This document shows, piece after piece, positions 1 through 15,100 of a DNA stretch of 64,000 nucleotides. A program made the translations under genes and the position numbers. This stretch comes from Gordionus sp. m RMFG-2023 (taxonomy: Eukaryota > Nematomorpha > Gordioida > Chordodea > Parachordodidae), in the NCBI RefSeq assembly GCF_954871325.1, contig NC_088777.1, positions 42,075,366 to 42,139,365 of the forward strand, written 5' to 3'. The notes beneath the pieces were generated by a model. It was not told the origin of the DNA. It did not search any database and saw nothing but the letters and a program-made list of their open reading frames with translations. Each line of letters starts with the position of its first letter. The first letter of the stretch is position 1.

Positions 1-171
1 GTAAATTTTTTTTAAATTAAAAACGTTAACCCTTTGGAAATTTATCTCGACTACCCTTCTCTCCTAAATACTTTAAATGGAATGAGAAACTAAAACAAAA
101 ATTTTTTTGATTTTCAAAACATAACCAAAAACAAAAAATAATTTAAAATTTTGCAAAATATTTTTATTTAC

Positions 172-3100
172 AGGGGCTGATTTTGTAGAAGAAACTTTTC
201 CATTCATCGAGCCACACCTCGGCCGTCCGCCTCTGATTTTTATTGATAACCATGTTGACGCCGCCTGGGAAGGAGTAAGGGCTGGTTTTGCGAAATACGT
301 GGCCCACTCTTGAACAAGTTACGAGTTCGATGGTACCCCCGCACATCCAGATCTGAATTATAATATAATATACTTATTAGTTACTATTTCAAATATACAT
401 TTTAATATTTAAAGACCATTGTATTATTTTAAAAAATGGTATAAAATCAAAATTATTTTTTTAAAAAGGGAGGGGGAGGGGGATATGAAAAACATAATTG
501 AGTCCCTAAAACGGCGCAGTAAGTATAATTATATTAAATATTTCTATCATTGGCGTATTCAGAACCCCCCCCCCCTTCCTCAGCCAAAAAAACTCAGATG
601 CCGGCTAAAATATTTTTCAAAAATATTATACTGATTCCTACCTCTTATTGTCTAAGTCTCGAGATTTAGCTAATAGATGTCCAAACCTTTCTGCCACCTA
701 TGAGTAAGACTTTCAGGCTTGCGTAAAATTTTTCTGTATAAAATATGGCTCAAATCAAGCCGTTTAACATTCCTACTGAAGGCATTATTGGGACTTGTGG
801 AAATTAGGGCAAATGCAGTTGACAATTAAATGTAATTCTTGAGTCAAAAGTAGAGCTTTATGAATTTAATTTTGTCTTCCTCGACCCTCATAAAGATGAG
901 CCCAATCATTCTAATATTAATATAGGGACTATAAAATAAATGACTTCATCTCTCTTTTGGATTCTTTAATAACTCAAATTAATAAAATGTTTTTGATTAA
1001 TTAGGCAGCACTTACAAATCTTCAAATATTATTACCGCAGAATCCTTCCGAATATATTTTAAATCTTGAGAGAGAAAAAAATAATTGAGGATGTTATAAA
1101 TGAAAGAACATTAAAACATACTTGAGAAGTATGTTGTCAAACGATTTGAACAGATTAACAATATTACTGAGAAATAGTAACCCTGAAAAGAGATTAACTA
1201 TTGTACCTAGAGAGTTGCCAAGCATTTATGAAATCATTTTAAAATTAGCTAAGCTAAATCCATAAAGATTGAATTTTACTTATAAATTAATAATATGCTT
1301 CTTAATTATATATTTCCCCATATTTTAATAATTTTTTTTTCATGAATAATTTGTATATATACAGGCAAAATTTTTAAGAATATTTTTGTACATTAATCTA
1401 TATTTCCAATAATTTTTTTAAAATATAATTTAAATTTATATATCAAATTTGAAATCTAAAAAATACTTTTCTATAAAGATTATAAACATTTAATATTTTA
1501 TCTTTAATTTTTATTTGAATTTGAGTATTAGGAATTTGTTAATACTTTATAGTCAATAGTACTAATAGATTTTTGTAACTTAAGATATTCTTAAATAAGA
1601 ACAAGAATTTAAAAAAATTAATTATCTGTTAGTGGCAAAATGTCCACTGGTAGATGTGGCCAAATGTCTATTGGGGTAAACATAAAGTTATCCAATGTTT
1701 TGTATTTATTTGATATATGGGGTAAGTATAATATTAATAAATTTTTAACTCGAAAAGACATTTCCAAATTTTCGCCTCCCCAAACTTCCATCCCTGAATC
1801 GTAACGACCGATATGATTGAAATATTCTTTGTCGATAGAAAAAAGGCCGCCAGCCATTGTGGGAGACCTTTGCGTGTATTGATATATTAAATATATATAA
1901 AAAACTAGATATTGATATATATATAGGTATGATTATATTGTCGGAAAATATTAATCTTTTGTAAAAATAACAAATAATTATTTTAAAATTTATAATAAAA
2001 ATGAATCTACTCAAAAATCCCAGTAAGACATTAATAATAAAAATAAATCTACAAAAAATCCTAGTAAGACATTTATAATTGAAAAATAAATAGGCTTCGA
2101 ACTCAGTCAGGTCTAATATTTTTTGAAAAATTCCCCAAATTTTATTAATATCCAGATTGATGGAAATGAAGAATGCCGTAGCTCTATTGTATCCACTAGG
2201 AAAACTTTTTTTATCACGCATCTCGTAAATTCTATTTATTTGTAGGAAACTAAGTGACAAATATATTTGATTTTGGGCATAACGTAAATATAATACAATG
2301 AGCGTTAATATTGATGAAGATTTTATATTTAAATAAAAAGAAATTTCGAGGAAATCATGATTCTAAAGATAATAAGTGAAAAAGTACCTAGTTACAGTTA
2401 TTTTTCTGCAAAAAATAAACTATTTACTTTAATATAACTACTAAAAACTGTCAAATATCTATCATATTTTATATAAACAAAAATCAAAAATAAAACAAAA
2501 ACAAAAGGTAATGTTAAAAAAAAAGAACTAATCTATATTAAGAATCACATACAGAAATGTCCTGGACAAAAAAAACACGTAAAAATACTAGTACAAAAAG
2601 ACATTGGACAGAGATACCCCAAAACACAGGGCCGTAGCCAAGGGGGGAGAGGGGTCCGAGGGGTAGCCCCCCCCCCAAAAAAAAAATTGTTAACCCCCAA
2701 ACCTGGCCCCCAGAAAAAATCATTGATATATAAATATATATACCTCAAAGGAATAGTTCTATCTCCATTCCTTCGATCCAATTCCCTACGGGGTGCGTTA
2801 TACCACCTAAAATTGAGGTGCCAATTAAAACCACCCCAAGTCATATCCGAGGCTGCTACGTACTCAAACGTGTCGTCGCTTATCACATCTATTATGGGCA
2901 TTGATGCCGTGCTTCTAATTTGTGTTTATTTCATTTTTAAATATATAATTAATATATAAAATAAATATCTCGCATCTTCTCTTTTCCCTTCTATAAAAAA
3001 GGAGAATATTTAATATATATTTTTATAATTTTTGATGTATTCAAATTTATTAGCACAATGTTAATAAAAGTATAGCCAAGTAGTTTCCATCTTAGTAGAA

Positions 3101-6100
3101 TATTATAATGATTATTTATTTTCGTGTATTTTAATAACTTGTTGAGATAAATTTGATAAAGTAAAGGTTCTAGCCATCCTATGGTAACTTCGCAATGGGC
3201 GTCTAAAAATGTTAATACGGGTCCTTTGGCTAAATCCGCCCCTATAAGGCGGGCCTTTATGAGGCCCGATCGATTCTGTAGTCTCTCTATTTTTATGTCT
3301 ACTTTGGATCTAAGAGTATCAAGAAAGTCGTCTAATGGCCTTTTGATAACGTCTTAAGGTAAATGTGCGTTAATTTGCATTTAAATATGGTATTAAGATA
3401 TATATAAGAATTAAGGTTAAATTATTAACAAGCCTTATCAAAGTATTGTAATTAATAATAATGTTGATTAAGTATCTAATAGGACATACAATACCACTTT
3501 GAAAAAATCTATAAAAGGCTGATAAGCTTTAAATTTAAATTCGAGCTGTCGATCTCTGCATTATATTCATTTGGCCTTTAAGGTAATGAAGACGATAATT
3601 CACACATTATTATCCTCACTAGCACTAAACTTTAATATAATTTAAGACATCCAATAGACCAGAGTTGTTAAAGTAGCTCGCTACAAGTAGTGCGCTATCT
3701 TTAAGGTAAGACGAGAGAATGGGCATCAATGTTGAACAAGAGAAAAGTTGATATAGCGTGCATACAAGAGACGAAATGGAAGGGACGACTTTGATGATTG
3801 GAGATGGGTATAAATTGTACTATAATGGAATTGTTAGCAATAGGAACGGTGTTGGCATCATCCTCATTCAAGATCTAACCTCCTCAGTAGTAGAAGTCAA
3901 CAGGATCTCTGATAGACTAATGAAGATAAAACTCTGATTGTTCAATCAATATTACACATCCTTTCAGTATATGCTCCTCAAACGGGTTGCAAGGAAGATG
4001 AGAAAGATGACTTTAGAGCTATCCTTGATGAAGCTGTAATGGATATCCCTAAGGATGATCTAGTCATAATTGGTGGTGACTTAAATGTGCATGTGGGGAA
4101 GGCAAGAGATAGCTACAAAAGGCATCATGGTGGTTTTGGATATGGAGAAAGAAAATGAAGGAGAGCATGTACTGAAATTTACGCAAGCCTTCGACCTTGC
4201 CTTAACCAACACCTACTATAGGAAAAAACACAGTCATCTAATAACATATGAAAGTGGTACAAGGAAAACACAGATAGATTACATGCTAATCTCTCGCAGA
4301 AGATTAAAAGATGTAATAGACTGCAAAGTCATCCCAGGAGAAGATATCGCCGCGCAACACAAGCTACTAGTCATGGATTTACACATCTCAAATAAATCCA
4401 CTCAAAACAAGATAAAACTGGAACCATGTATCAAATGGGGCAAATTAAAAACAAAGACAGATGCCTTTGCAATCAATGCAAACATTGAAACAATAGATTC
4501 CTCACAAGTCAGTGAAAAAATGTGGACAGACCTTTCATCCAGATTAATAGACACTGCCAAATCGACACTAGGCTTGACAAGGGGAGGCAACAAATCATAC
4601 AAAGAACTATGGTGGTGGAATGAAGAGGTACAAACCACTATACAGGAGAAAAAAGCCCTTTATAAAATATGGTACAAATCCAAAAACCCAGATGACAAGA
4701 CAAGATACGAAAAATCCAAGAGATTAGCTACAAAGGCGGTGGCTAGGGCCAAATCTATGGCATACAATGACATGTATGTACCAAAGAAGGGCAAAATAAA
4801 ATATACAGATTAGCCAAACAGCGAGAAAAGAATTGTAGGGATATAAATGGAGCTCCGAAAGTAATCAAAAATAAAGATGGGAAATTGATAATAATGGAAA
4901 AAGAAATAATAAATGGATGGAATGAATATTTTCAGGAGCTTCTCAACTTTAATCCACACATACTACATCTAGACGAACACTCCCCATGTCAAAACCTTGT
5001 ACAACCTATAACAGAACAAGAAATAATCACATGCCTCAAGCATATGAAAAACAACAAAGCTAGGGGTCCAGATGATATTCCAATAGAAAGCCTTAAAGCA
5101 CTAGGAGATGATGGAATACATCTCCTCACAAATCTGTACAATAAAATACTTGGAAATGAAGAGGTTCCCCAAAAATGGAGGCAGAGCTATCTAGTTCCTA
5201 TCTTCAAAAATAAAGGGGATCCACACAATTGTCAAAATTACAGGGGCATAAAACTAATGTCACACTGTCTAAAACTATACGAAAAAATAATAGAAAAAAG
5301 ATTAAGAGACATAATCGAAATAGGAGAGACTCAGTTTGGCTTTATGCCTGGAAGATCAACAACTGATGCTATCCACGCAATTAGGCAAATGAGTGAAAAA
5401 TACAGGGAAAAGAACAAAAAGCTACATATGGTCTTTCTCGATCTAGAAAAGGCCTTCAATTCAATAGAATCCCAAGAAAACTTATCTGGTGGGCGCTACG
5501 CCACAAAAAGGTTCCTGAAAAATATATAAGAATAATACGGGATATGTATATCCGTAGCACAACAGGTACTTCAGTAGGCTTCACAATAGCCGAAGGAGTT
5601 CATCAAGGGTCGGCTCTCAGCCCACTTCTCTTCATTACAGTAATAGATGTATTAGCACAGTCTATACCTCAAACAGTCCCGTGGAATATGATATTTGCAG
5701 ATGATATTGTGATACTTGCCGAATCCAAGGATGAAATGAAAGAAAGATTAGTGAGTTGGATAAATATCCTAGAAAAGCATGGACTAAAAGTAAATAGAGA
5801 AAAGACGGAGTTATGGTGATAAGAGGAGATGAAACAGAGAGTATTGATATAAATGAATGGCAGATATCGGCAAATGAAAGCTGCAAATATTTGGGCTCCA
5901 CTATACAAACAAACGGCACAATAGAAAAAAAAATAAAGAGTAAAATTAATCAAGGGTAGTTAAAGTGGAGATCTTTACATGGAGTGCTATTTGACAAAAG
6001 AATCCCACACAAATTAAAGGGAAAAATTTACAGTTCCATAGTACAACCAATTATTCTATATAGTTCGGAAACATGGCCAACCAAAGAATCAGACGAGAGA

Positions 6101-9100
6101 AGTCTACAAACTATGGAGATGAGAATGCTGAGGATGATTTCTTGGGTAACAAGAAAGGATAAAGTGCGCAGTACAAGAATACTAAGTAGTTAAAAGGTAG
6201 TGCCCATTAAGACTAAGTTAATGGTAAACAGACTTAGGTGGTATAGGCACACAATGAGAAGGCCTATGAACTATATAGGAAATAAGGTTGAGAGTTTGGA
6301 AGTGATGGGCAAACGTAAAAGAGGAAGGCCAAAACTTCAATGGGGCCATAAAGTTAGAGCCAATATAAAGAAGTATAAATTAGATAAAAGAGATTGTATG
6401 AATAACATAAAGTGGAGAGAGATGTTGAAGGAGCTTACCACCAGAAAAGGTAAAAGCTAAAGAGAAAAAAAAAATATAAAAAATTTTAAATGAGTATTTT
6501 TGATAATTTTTCTTATATAATATGTATATAAATTAAATGCCTTGCCCTCAAGTGCTGGTGTTGAGAGAGTATTTAGTAAGGCGAAACTTATACTTTCTGA
6601 TAGTCGCTCTAGATTTGGGAATGATATTATAGAAATGATTTTATTATTAAAATGCAATGAAATAAATAAAAATGAATATTAACAATAGTTATTTTTGTTA
6701 CATAAAAAAACAAATTTATTTCCAAATTTTTTTATAAAAAGTAGCCTAAAAAGTAACCAAGCGCATTTTTTTCTGATGACTAGCGATAGTGATAGTGTGT
6801 TACTTTTTTGACAAATAGCGATAGCGGTAGCGCACTACTTTTAAAAGTAGGTTTAACAACTCTGCAACAGACCATTAAAAATAATAGCTGAGAGATAAAA
6901 TGAAATGAGGTGCCCTTTCTTTTAAAAACTCCGATTTATATATATATATATATGTGTTTTTATTTATTTATGGCGAATTCCATATCAAATCAACAAAAAA
7001 AGTCGATTTTCAACCGACCCCCTCAGAATCTTTTTTAATTTTGTATATTGGTAGTATATACTTATAACTACGAAAAAAATGAAATGCAACTTACTCGCTA
7101 AGATATGGGCGTTTAAAAAGAGGAAAAATGGTACATTTTTTTACAAAATGCCCTTTATTAATTTTTAAACTTATGCATAATTTTAAAATATAATTATTTT
7201 TGTTTTTTGGGAACTTGTAGTCCCACCACGGTTTTTATATAATATTTTTTTATTTTATTTTATCATGTTTTATACATCACGAATTTAATAAACTAAGTTA
7301 GAGCAATAAATTTATTATATAGCTTAATAATATATCTTTAATATGACATTAATAAATGCGATAGAAATCCGATTAATACCAAATACCAGAAGTACAACAG
7401 ATATGGCCATAGAAAAAAAAGAATTTTTTACAAATATGTTTAATAGATGTATACTAGATTGCTTTATATTTGTATAAAATCTTAAACTGGGCTACACATT
7501 GGTCTAAAAGTTATGACCATTTATATGGCTAAAATATCATCATATTTAAATTTATTGTAAGGAAGTAAAATTTCATTTTTTTCTTAGTTTTTACAAAATT
7601 ATAAAAAATTCTGAGCGGATCGGGTTGAAACCTTGGTTGATTTGATATGGAATTCACCTTATATAAAAATATTATATCTAAACATTAAACGATAATAAAA
7701 AAAGATCAAAATATTACAATAAAATATTAAGTAATGTAAAAAGTAACGTGCTAATTTAATATGTTACTTTGTTCGAATAACGCCGTTACCTGATTTTTCG
7801 AAAAAATTTGTAACGCGTTATGATTCTTTATTTAAATCAGAGTTGCGCCGATACCACTATTTTTCTTAGTTTTAAATAAAAAGAATACATATCAGCGAAC
7901 CCCATGCCACCCTCCTTCCGCCAAACAAATACAAATGACCAATTGTTCATTGGCTAAATTTAACTGATTTTAAATGAATATTTTAGCCAAAATAATATTA
8001 TGCAAGCCTCAAAATTTTGTTAATAGATGCCCAAATCTGCTATCTATGAGCAAAATCTCCAAGCTTATGTAATGATTTATTGGCTAAAATATTGGGTTAT
8101 CCGTTTATAAAATCAAGGATATAAAATAGAATTTCGAAGGATCACCTCCAGCAGAGTTATAATTCTGGTCATTACATTTACATGCTTAATAATAATAAGC
8201 TTGGATTATCTTTTTCTTTAAACTCTAACTAAACTATACCACCTCTATCGCTAGCATCGTCGACCAAAACAAATCCAGCTAGAAGATGTGGGGGAGATCT
8301 GTTGATGACGCTGATAATGGTTCTAAGTAAAGTTGTCCAAGCCTCGTTGTGGAATACTATTATGACGGTCGTGGGCGGTAGATCCGCCACTGGATATTGC
8401 TTGGTAGCGCAGCTATTAGAGAAGATATCGAAAAATTATAAAGATTAAATGATTTATGTTTGCAATAAACAATAAGGCTCAAGGCTTTGATTGGGATGAG
8501 GTAAATTAGGTTAATGATGCTTACTACCTTAAGGTACTATCTATCAAATTTGAATTTTGTTCATTTTTCATTTGGATAGGCACTACCAAATATATTTATA
8601 ATATATATTTAAAAAATCGCGATTTTTGGAAAGCCTCTATGGCCTAGTAGGCAAGAGCTTGGCTTACTTATCCCATGGTCCCGGGTTCGAATCCCGGTAA
8701 TGATCATGTTTTTTTTCTTATTCTAACTTGGTGGTCCATCCTTGGGGGGATAATATATAGGAGGCCGGACTCGACCACGTGATTCCGTATTAATATATAA
8801 AATAATAAGGGTCTTATTACATTTTAATAAATTTTGGTCGGTATTTTGCAAATTAGGTTGGTATTTAGAATATTTCCATACATTCACTTGGTAGTAAGCA
8901 TCATTAACCAGGTAAATTACATGTAAAACTTACTTTCTTTCTTTCTTTGTAATAATTTACGGGAGTTTTTTCAAGACTTTTTTTAAATGAAAAAAAAATG
9001 CCACGCTCAAATTATTTGGATTATTTTTAAAACACTGGATTTTAAAAAATTGAGTATAGTATCTGTCCAATACATCGCCATCAGTATATGCAAAAAAAGG

Positions 9101-12100
9101 GATATCGGTGAGACGCATTTCTGAGATGAAGAGGATTTATAGTTCTTTTTATATTTACTGGATAATTATATAAATTTAAATTGTATCAAAATTATATTAA
9201 TTTTTATTGGGTGTCAATCGATTTTTAGGTGTAAATATTGACTTTTCTATTTTACTGGTAGATCAAAATCAATATAAATAAAATACTCATACTTCTAAGG
9301 ATATTATAAAATGTATTAAATATATTTTGATTTTAATTAATTAAAAGTGAACGGGAAGAAGGGGGGGGGGGTGAGGGTAAGAGATAAAAAAGTAGAATAA
9401 AATTATTTATATTATTGGATCCTTCATAATAAAAATATTAAAGTATATTATAAATCCTATCTTTTCTTTTTTTGACATTGTTTTCGTTACAATAAAATTT
9501 AATATTATATTAAATAATACAAAACGAAAATCCGTTTTATCTTGATCTAAATTAAAATGTACATTTTAAATATAATGAATAATAATCAATATTATATTAT
9601 AAGTATTATAAATGTAATTATAATAAATGAAAAATGAAAATATTACAATTTTAAAACTAATTTTTTTTTAGTCAAAAGTTCTGACATGATTTTTTTAATA
9701 TTTTTACAAAAGATATAATAAGATAGCGTGACTATAAAAAAGATCTGTTTATTATATAGCTTTCAAATAAAACATGGAAGGAGTGGGGGGGGGGGTTAAC
9801 TTTTACATTTTATAATACTCGATTCAACGTAAATGATTTCAAATGTTTTTTCCATTTATTACTTAATCAATTTGATAAGAAAAAACGCTTTCAACTTTCG
9901 TAAATATGTATAAGTATAATTATTAATTTTTCTTTCTTCTTTTATTTCTCAAGAAGACGTGTGTGAGCATGTGACAAATTCTGGAAAATATGTAAAAATA
10001 TAATGTAAAAATAACAAGAGATAATGTAAATATAACAATAATGTTTAAAAAAAATATGTACAGATAGCTATGGATTAGAGTTAAAGAGCCTTATTTAACA
10101 ATGGAAATAACTATTAAAGGTGTTAAAACTCTTCTGGCCGGTAAATTCGTTTATAAGAAATTAAACGGTCCTGGCCCGTAAAATTTTAATGGGTCGGTCG
10201 GGTAAATTAGTCAAAAAATTAGGCCTGGGTGGGCTGAACAAATATTTAAATAAGGATTTAAGTAATTTGTGAAAAAAATATTAACGGACTGAAACATGCC
10301 GGGTCTGGCTTTTTGGATCAACGATAATATAATTAAATTTAAATGACCTCTACATTTATATTAAGTATAGTGATTGATATAATATTATATAACGATAACT
10401 TCTATATTCAAATCAAATATTATTTCAATAAATACGATGACACCCCTCTAGAATATATTATATTAAATGATGACCTCTATAAAATATTATAATATGTTAT
10501 ATATATAACAGTACAATCATTAAAAAAATTGTTAATATTATTTATAAATTATTTAAATATCTTTCTATAAGATTATATATAAATAATAAAAATCAGGTCA
10601 TACAAGACATGGTAATGTTCTCGTTGCTCTGTTTCATTCTGTTCCTATTTTAGTGAATTAGAAAAACTGCGACATAAAAAATGAAGGCTCAGAAAATTTT
10701 AAATTAATTTAAAATATAATTTTTAAATTTATTTCAAAGAATTCGGGTTGGATTATATCAGAGATCTGGATAGGTCGAAATATTTTATTTTCGATTATTT
10801 TTCGGGTCGGCCCGTAATTTAAAAAAAACACTTCGCCATTTTAAATAATTTTGACTGTAATCTTGCAAATTGTTTCAAGGGTAAATTGAAAATATGAAGA
10901 GGTAAAATGAATAATTAAACGGTTCATTCCATGATTTTCCAACTGATCAATTGATATGAAAGTTAAATTTCATTTTTTTTAAATGGGCGCCACCCAGATT
11001 TTTTAAAGGCAGGGTTCCGTAAAAATAATATCTGCTTTTTTCCTATCATCTTTCCAAAATTGTGGATAACCCTTTCAGTAACGTAATTTGGGAAGATGGG
11101 GGAGGGGAGAGTTCTAAGATTGAACACTCTCCCTCTAATATAATACAAAATTATAATTTTGTTATTTGAAAAGTTAAATTTATATTCCTTTTGACGACTT
11201 CGAATAAAATATCAGAGACCTGCAGGCTCGGCTAAAGAAATGGGTCGAAAAATAATATAATTTTAAAATCAGGGCTGGGCCGGTTTTTAATTTTTTAGCT
11301 GGGTGGTAAATTGAAAATAAAAATCCGATCCTGGCTAAAAAAAATTCATGTCCAGGCTTGGAAATAAATAAATCAATTCAAATCCTGGCGGCTTAAAATT
11401 TTGACTGCAGCTCTCAGATAAAATAAAATTATACTTATTTTTATATTATAAAATAATTATTTGTTTTTTAAAACACCTCAGGGTTATATATTTCTTGTTT
11501 CCATGTGATAGGTAATTATGAGAAAAAAATATCTAGGTTTATTATTTTAAAAAATAACATCAACATCAAATAATGAAGTATAGAGGAAGAAGATCGTTGA
11601 CTAATTTCCGGTTGATGTTAAACCATACCCAAGTCAACATATAGCAATTTGCTAAATAACGTCTAAATTTTATCAAATCGAAAAGAAATTAATGTTACTT
11701 CTTCAATCACGAAAAATAAAAATCTTTAAAAAAAACAATTTATTACGCGAATCTAATTTAAAAAAATTAATATTTATGAAAAAATCGACTATGTTTTGTA
11801 ATGTCCCAAATCTTATTTGGCTTTATAGAACGTCATTAGATAATGCAATTAAAATAACTTTGTTTTATGCTTTAAATTTGTATGAGAGAAGGTTTTTTTC
11901 CGCAATAGATACTGTCGTGATGACGTTTCACGATGATGACGTGTGACGTTGAAGAAATGATATGTTGTCAATAATTATATTTTATATATATATAGAGAGA
12001 TACATTGTATATGCATATGGGAATATTATTCATACAATAAAAGATAATCTTTATAATCTTTACGATCAACTACAAGATAATCAATACAATAATGCTGGTA

Positions 12101-15100
12101 TGGGCGGAGTGGATCTCCATGATATGTTAATTGAACTATACAGAATTGACATAAAATGGAAGCGCTTTTACATGCGAATCTTCTTTCATTTATTAAATTC
12201 CTGTGTGGTGAATTCGTGGTTACTCTATAGACGCACATCAAACAGAAAGATGATAAATATATATCTTTTTTAGCGTTTAAGGCTCGGATAACTAAAGGAT
12301 TAATGATGGTTGGAAAGGAAAATTATGGAAAAGAAGGTAAACATAATTTGAAGATTGAAAAAAAGAAAGAAATTGAATAGTTTTCGCACCAAATGTACTG
12401 ATTATCTTGTAGTTGATCGTAAAGATTATCTTTTATTGTATGAATAATATTCCCATATGCATATACAATGTATCTCTATATATATAAAATATAATTATTG
12501 ACAACATATCACTTCTTCAACGTCACACGTCATCATCGTGAAACGTCATCACGACAGATATATCTATAATATTTGACCACATTTGCTTCTAAGGAAGATA
12601 GTAACACCTACTATAAAACTCTTATAAATCCTTTCAGCATCGGAATAATAAAAATCAGCAATTCTATTCATTCGATCTGCATATAAAATAATAGAGATCA
12701 TCATCGAAAAAAGGGCGAATAACCATTCCGCTTAAATGATTAAGAGTTTGCATTTGAATCGCTTACTAATTAGAGAAGAAGCAAAAGTTGTTCAGCGAAA
12801 TTAAAAATTACTGATAATTATAATCATCACAACGTATTTCTGTCATCCCTTATACATCAGAAAGATTAAAATTATATACTAAATTGTTTTCTATCTTTCT
12901 CTTCACGATATCACTGCATTGCGGTAGAAGTTGGAAAACTCCACTGAGTAGAAAAAACAGGCATGCGCATGTTCAAACTTTTTTTTTAAATAATTTTAAA
13001 AATAGCATTTCATAGAAAGAAATCACGATTGACTTTTTTATAAGCAAATTCTAAAATTTAAAAAATAGAAAAGGCCAGTGCACCTCTTCATAGTTGGTGT
13101 GCCATAAAGAGGTATACATAAAAATCTTTTTTAAAATAATTAAAAAAATATAATTCTAACAGACATGATAAATATAATTATTTATCATTTTTAGAAATAT
13201 GAAGAGGATAACAAGTAATTATATTAACCTGCAAAAATTTTATGGCTTTTTTAACAGTTGAAAGAGGGGGGGAGGGTCCTGATGAGTATTCGTCTGAATT
13301 ACAGACCCATGGCAAACAAATTTACTCAAGTTTTTATATTGCAATGAATACTTTAAAAAACATTGAAAAAAAAAATTATTATTTTTATTAAAATTTAATA
13401 ATAAATTATAAAAGGTAGTTATATTTATATGCCTTGGAGGGGGTGACATTTACCTGGAAATAAATTTATGGTAAAATGGTATAAATAATCAAGTTATTAT
13501 TTTGACATTTCGCCTGGAAAAAAAATAAAAATAATTTTTGATTTGATCAATATAACTTTATTATAATGAATTAACTCCATATTTTATCTTATTGCAAAAA
13601 AAAAACGTCAGATTCCATTATTGTTGTAAAAGCATCAAATTATTGTTTAAATAATTTTCACACATAATTGAATGCGCGCTTAAATGGTGTGTTAATTATT
13701 ATGTATAGTTGTGTAATTTGTAGGTAGATCCTCCGAAAAAATTCGAATCGAGTCAGAATATCTTGACTTTTCTTTCCCCGTCATTACAAACGACAATAAC
13801 AAAATGATTATTATGATATTATATATTTTTTTCTATTTTTATTAACCCTTTATACGCTCCTAAATAACAATTAATATAATAGCTTTTAATTAATTGTGAG
13901 TTCGCTCATTATCACCCCTCCCCTAGTAGTATATCGATATTAATATATAATGTATATTTTTTTTCTTTAATAATATTTATAATGAAAACAGGTTATGATT
14001 TATATTTGTAAAAAAGAGTTCAATTGTATCTAAGCAAATATTCTTTTTTAAAAAAAAACCTTCTTCGCCATTTTGGCATAGATCCCAGCGCTTGGATTGG
14101 TAATCAATATAGTTATGCTATGTCTAAATGTCGGCAAATTCGGTTCAATCTCCAGGCGCTTGCCGGAGAAAATCTGTGAACATTAAGGCGTAATTTATAT
14201 TAGTTTTTCCCAATTTAAGTTGCTATCTTTTTATGAAAAACCCCGAGGCCAAAGTGTTAATTTTCGGTTAAAAATTTGGTTTAACCGATTTTTTAGAGAG
14301 CTAAAAATTGGCTCAAACAGCTAAAAATGTAGTAATTTATTACCCAACTATAGTATTCAAGAAAAAAATCGTAATCTATTAAAGTGCAATTAATTAACAC
14401 CTTAAAGTATAAATGCGCAACCGATTAAAAAAACATAGATTTTCTGAACATGCAAATTATAAGAGATCTGCATACCCGACCCAAAACGAGTCGAAAAATA
14501 GCGTGATTTTAGAAATCTGGGATGAGCTTAAAAAACAGACTGAGGAGATTTTTTTAAAAAAATTTATAATTTTTCACTCTTATATTTTTTCTTAAATATA
14601 TAGATATATATATAATGTTCCTGTCAATTTTTTTTTATCCGAGATGTAAATATGATTTCAAATTTTTTTTAAATTAAAAAAGTTTTAATAAAGTATTATT
14701 CAGTTGGGAAATCATATAATGAAGCGTTTAATATTCATTTACTTGTCATATTTTTAATTTTTTCCGTTGAAATAATTTGCAAAAATACAAATCAAAATTA
14801 TTTCAAAATAAAGAAAAGTAAAAACATCGGTCCGAAAAATAATCAAAAATATAAATCCGGACCGGGCCAAAATAATTTAAGACGGGTAGGGTTTTAAAAT
14901 AAAAATTCGAGTTTGATTTAGGTTTGAAAATAATAATCCGAGCCGAAAATTTTGACCTATGCAGGCCTCTAATAATTATTGACGATTTTTTTTACAATAT
15001 TTATGCCAAACGCCCATGATTTATAATAAGGGGCTATTATGCAAACCAGGAGTAAAATTAGATCTTCCGACTAAATTTTATCAACAGTCTGGAACAAATT

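Noticed and set aside
1745-2260. 171-codon minus-strand frame over GALNT exon 6
   Set aside because: It is in a different frame from the true exon (1867-1750), low in complexity and covers intron sequence.
4402-4638. Minus-strand frame opposite the LINE endonuclease
   Set aside because: It is a shadow of the plus-strand LINE frame and has no family resemblance.
11692-11946. 84-codon plus-strand frame next to the palindrome
   Set aside because: It runs into the left palindrome arm, resembles no family and looks like AT-rich chance coding.
14085-14165. tRNA-like stretch with GGTTCAATCTC B-box-like word
   Set aside because: The acceptor arms pair only in a register that leaves the T stem mismatched, and the A box is poor. 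It could be a very old SINE but I cannot support it.
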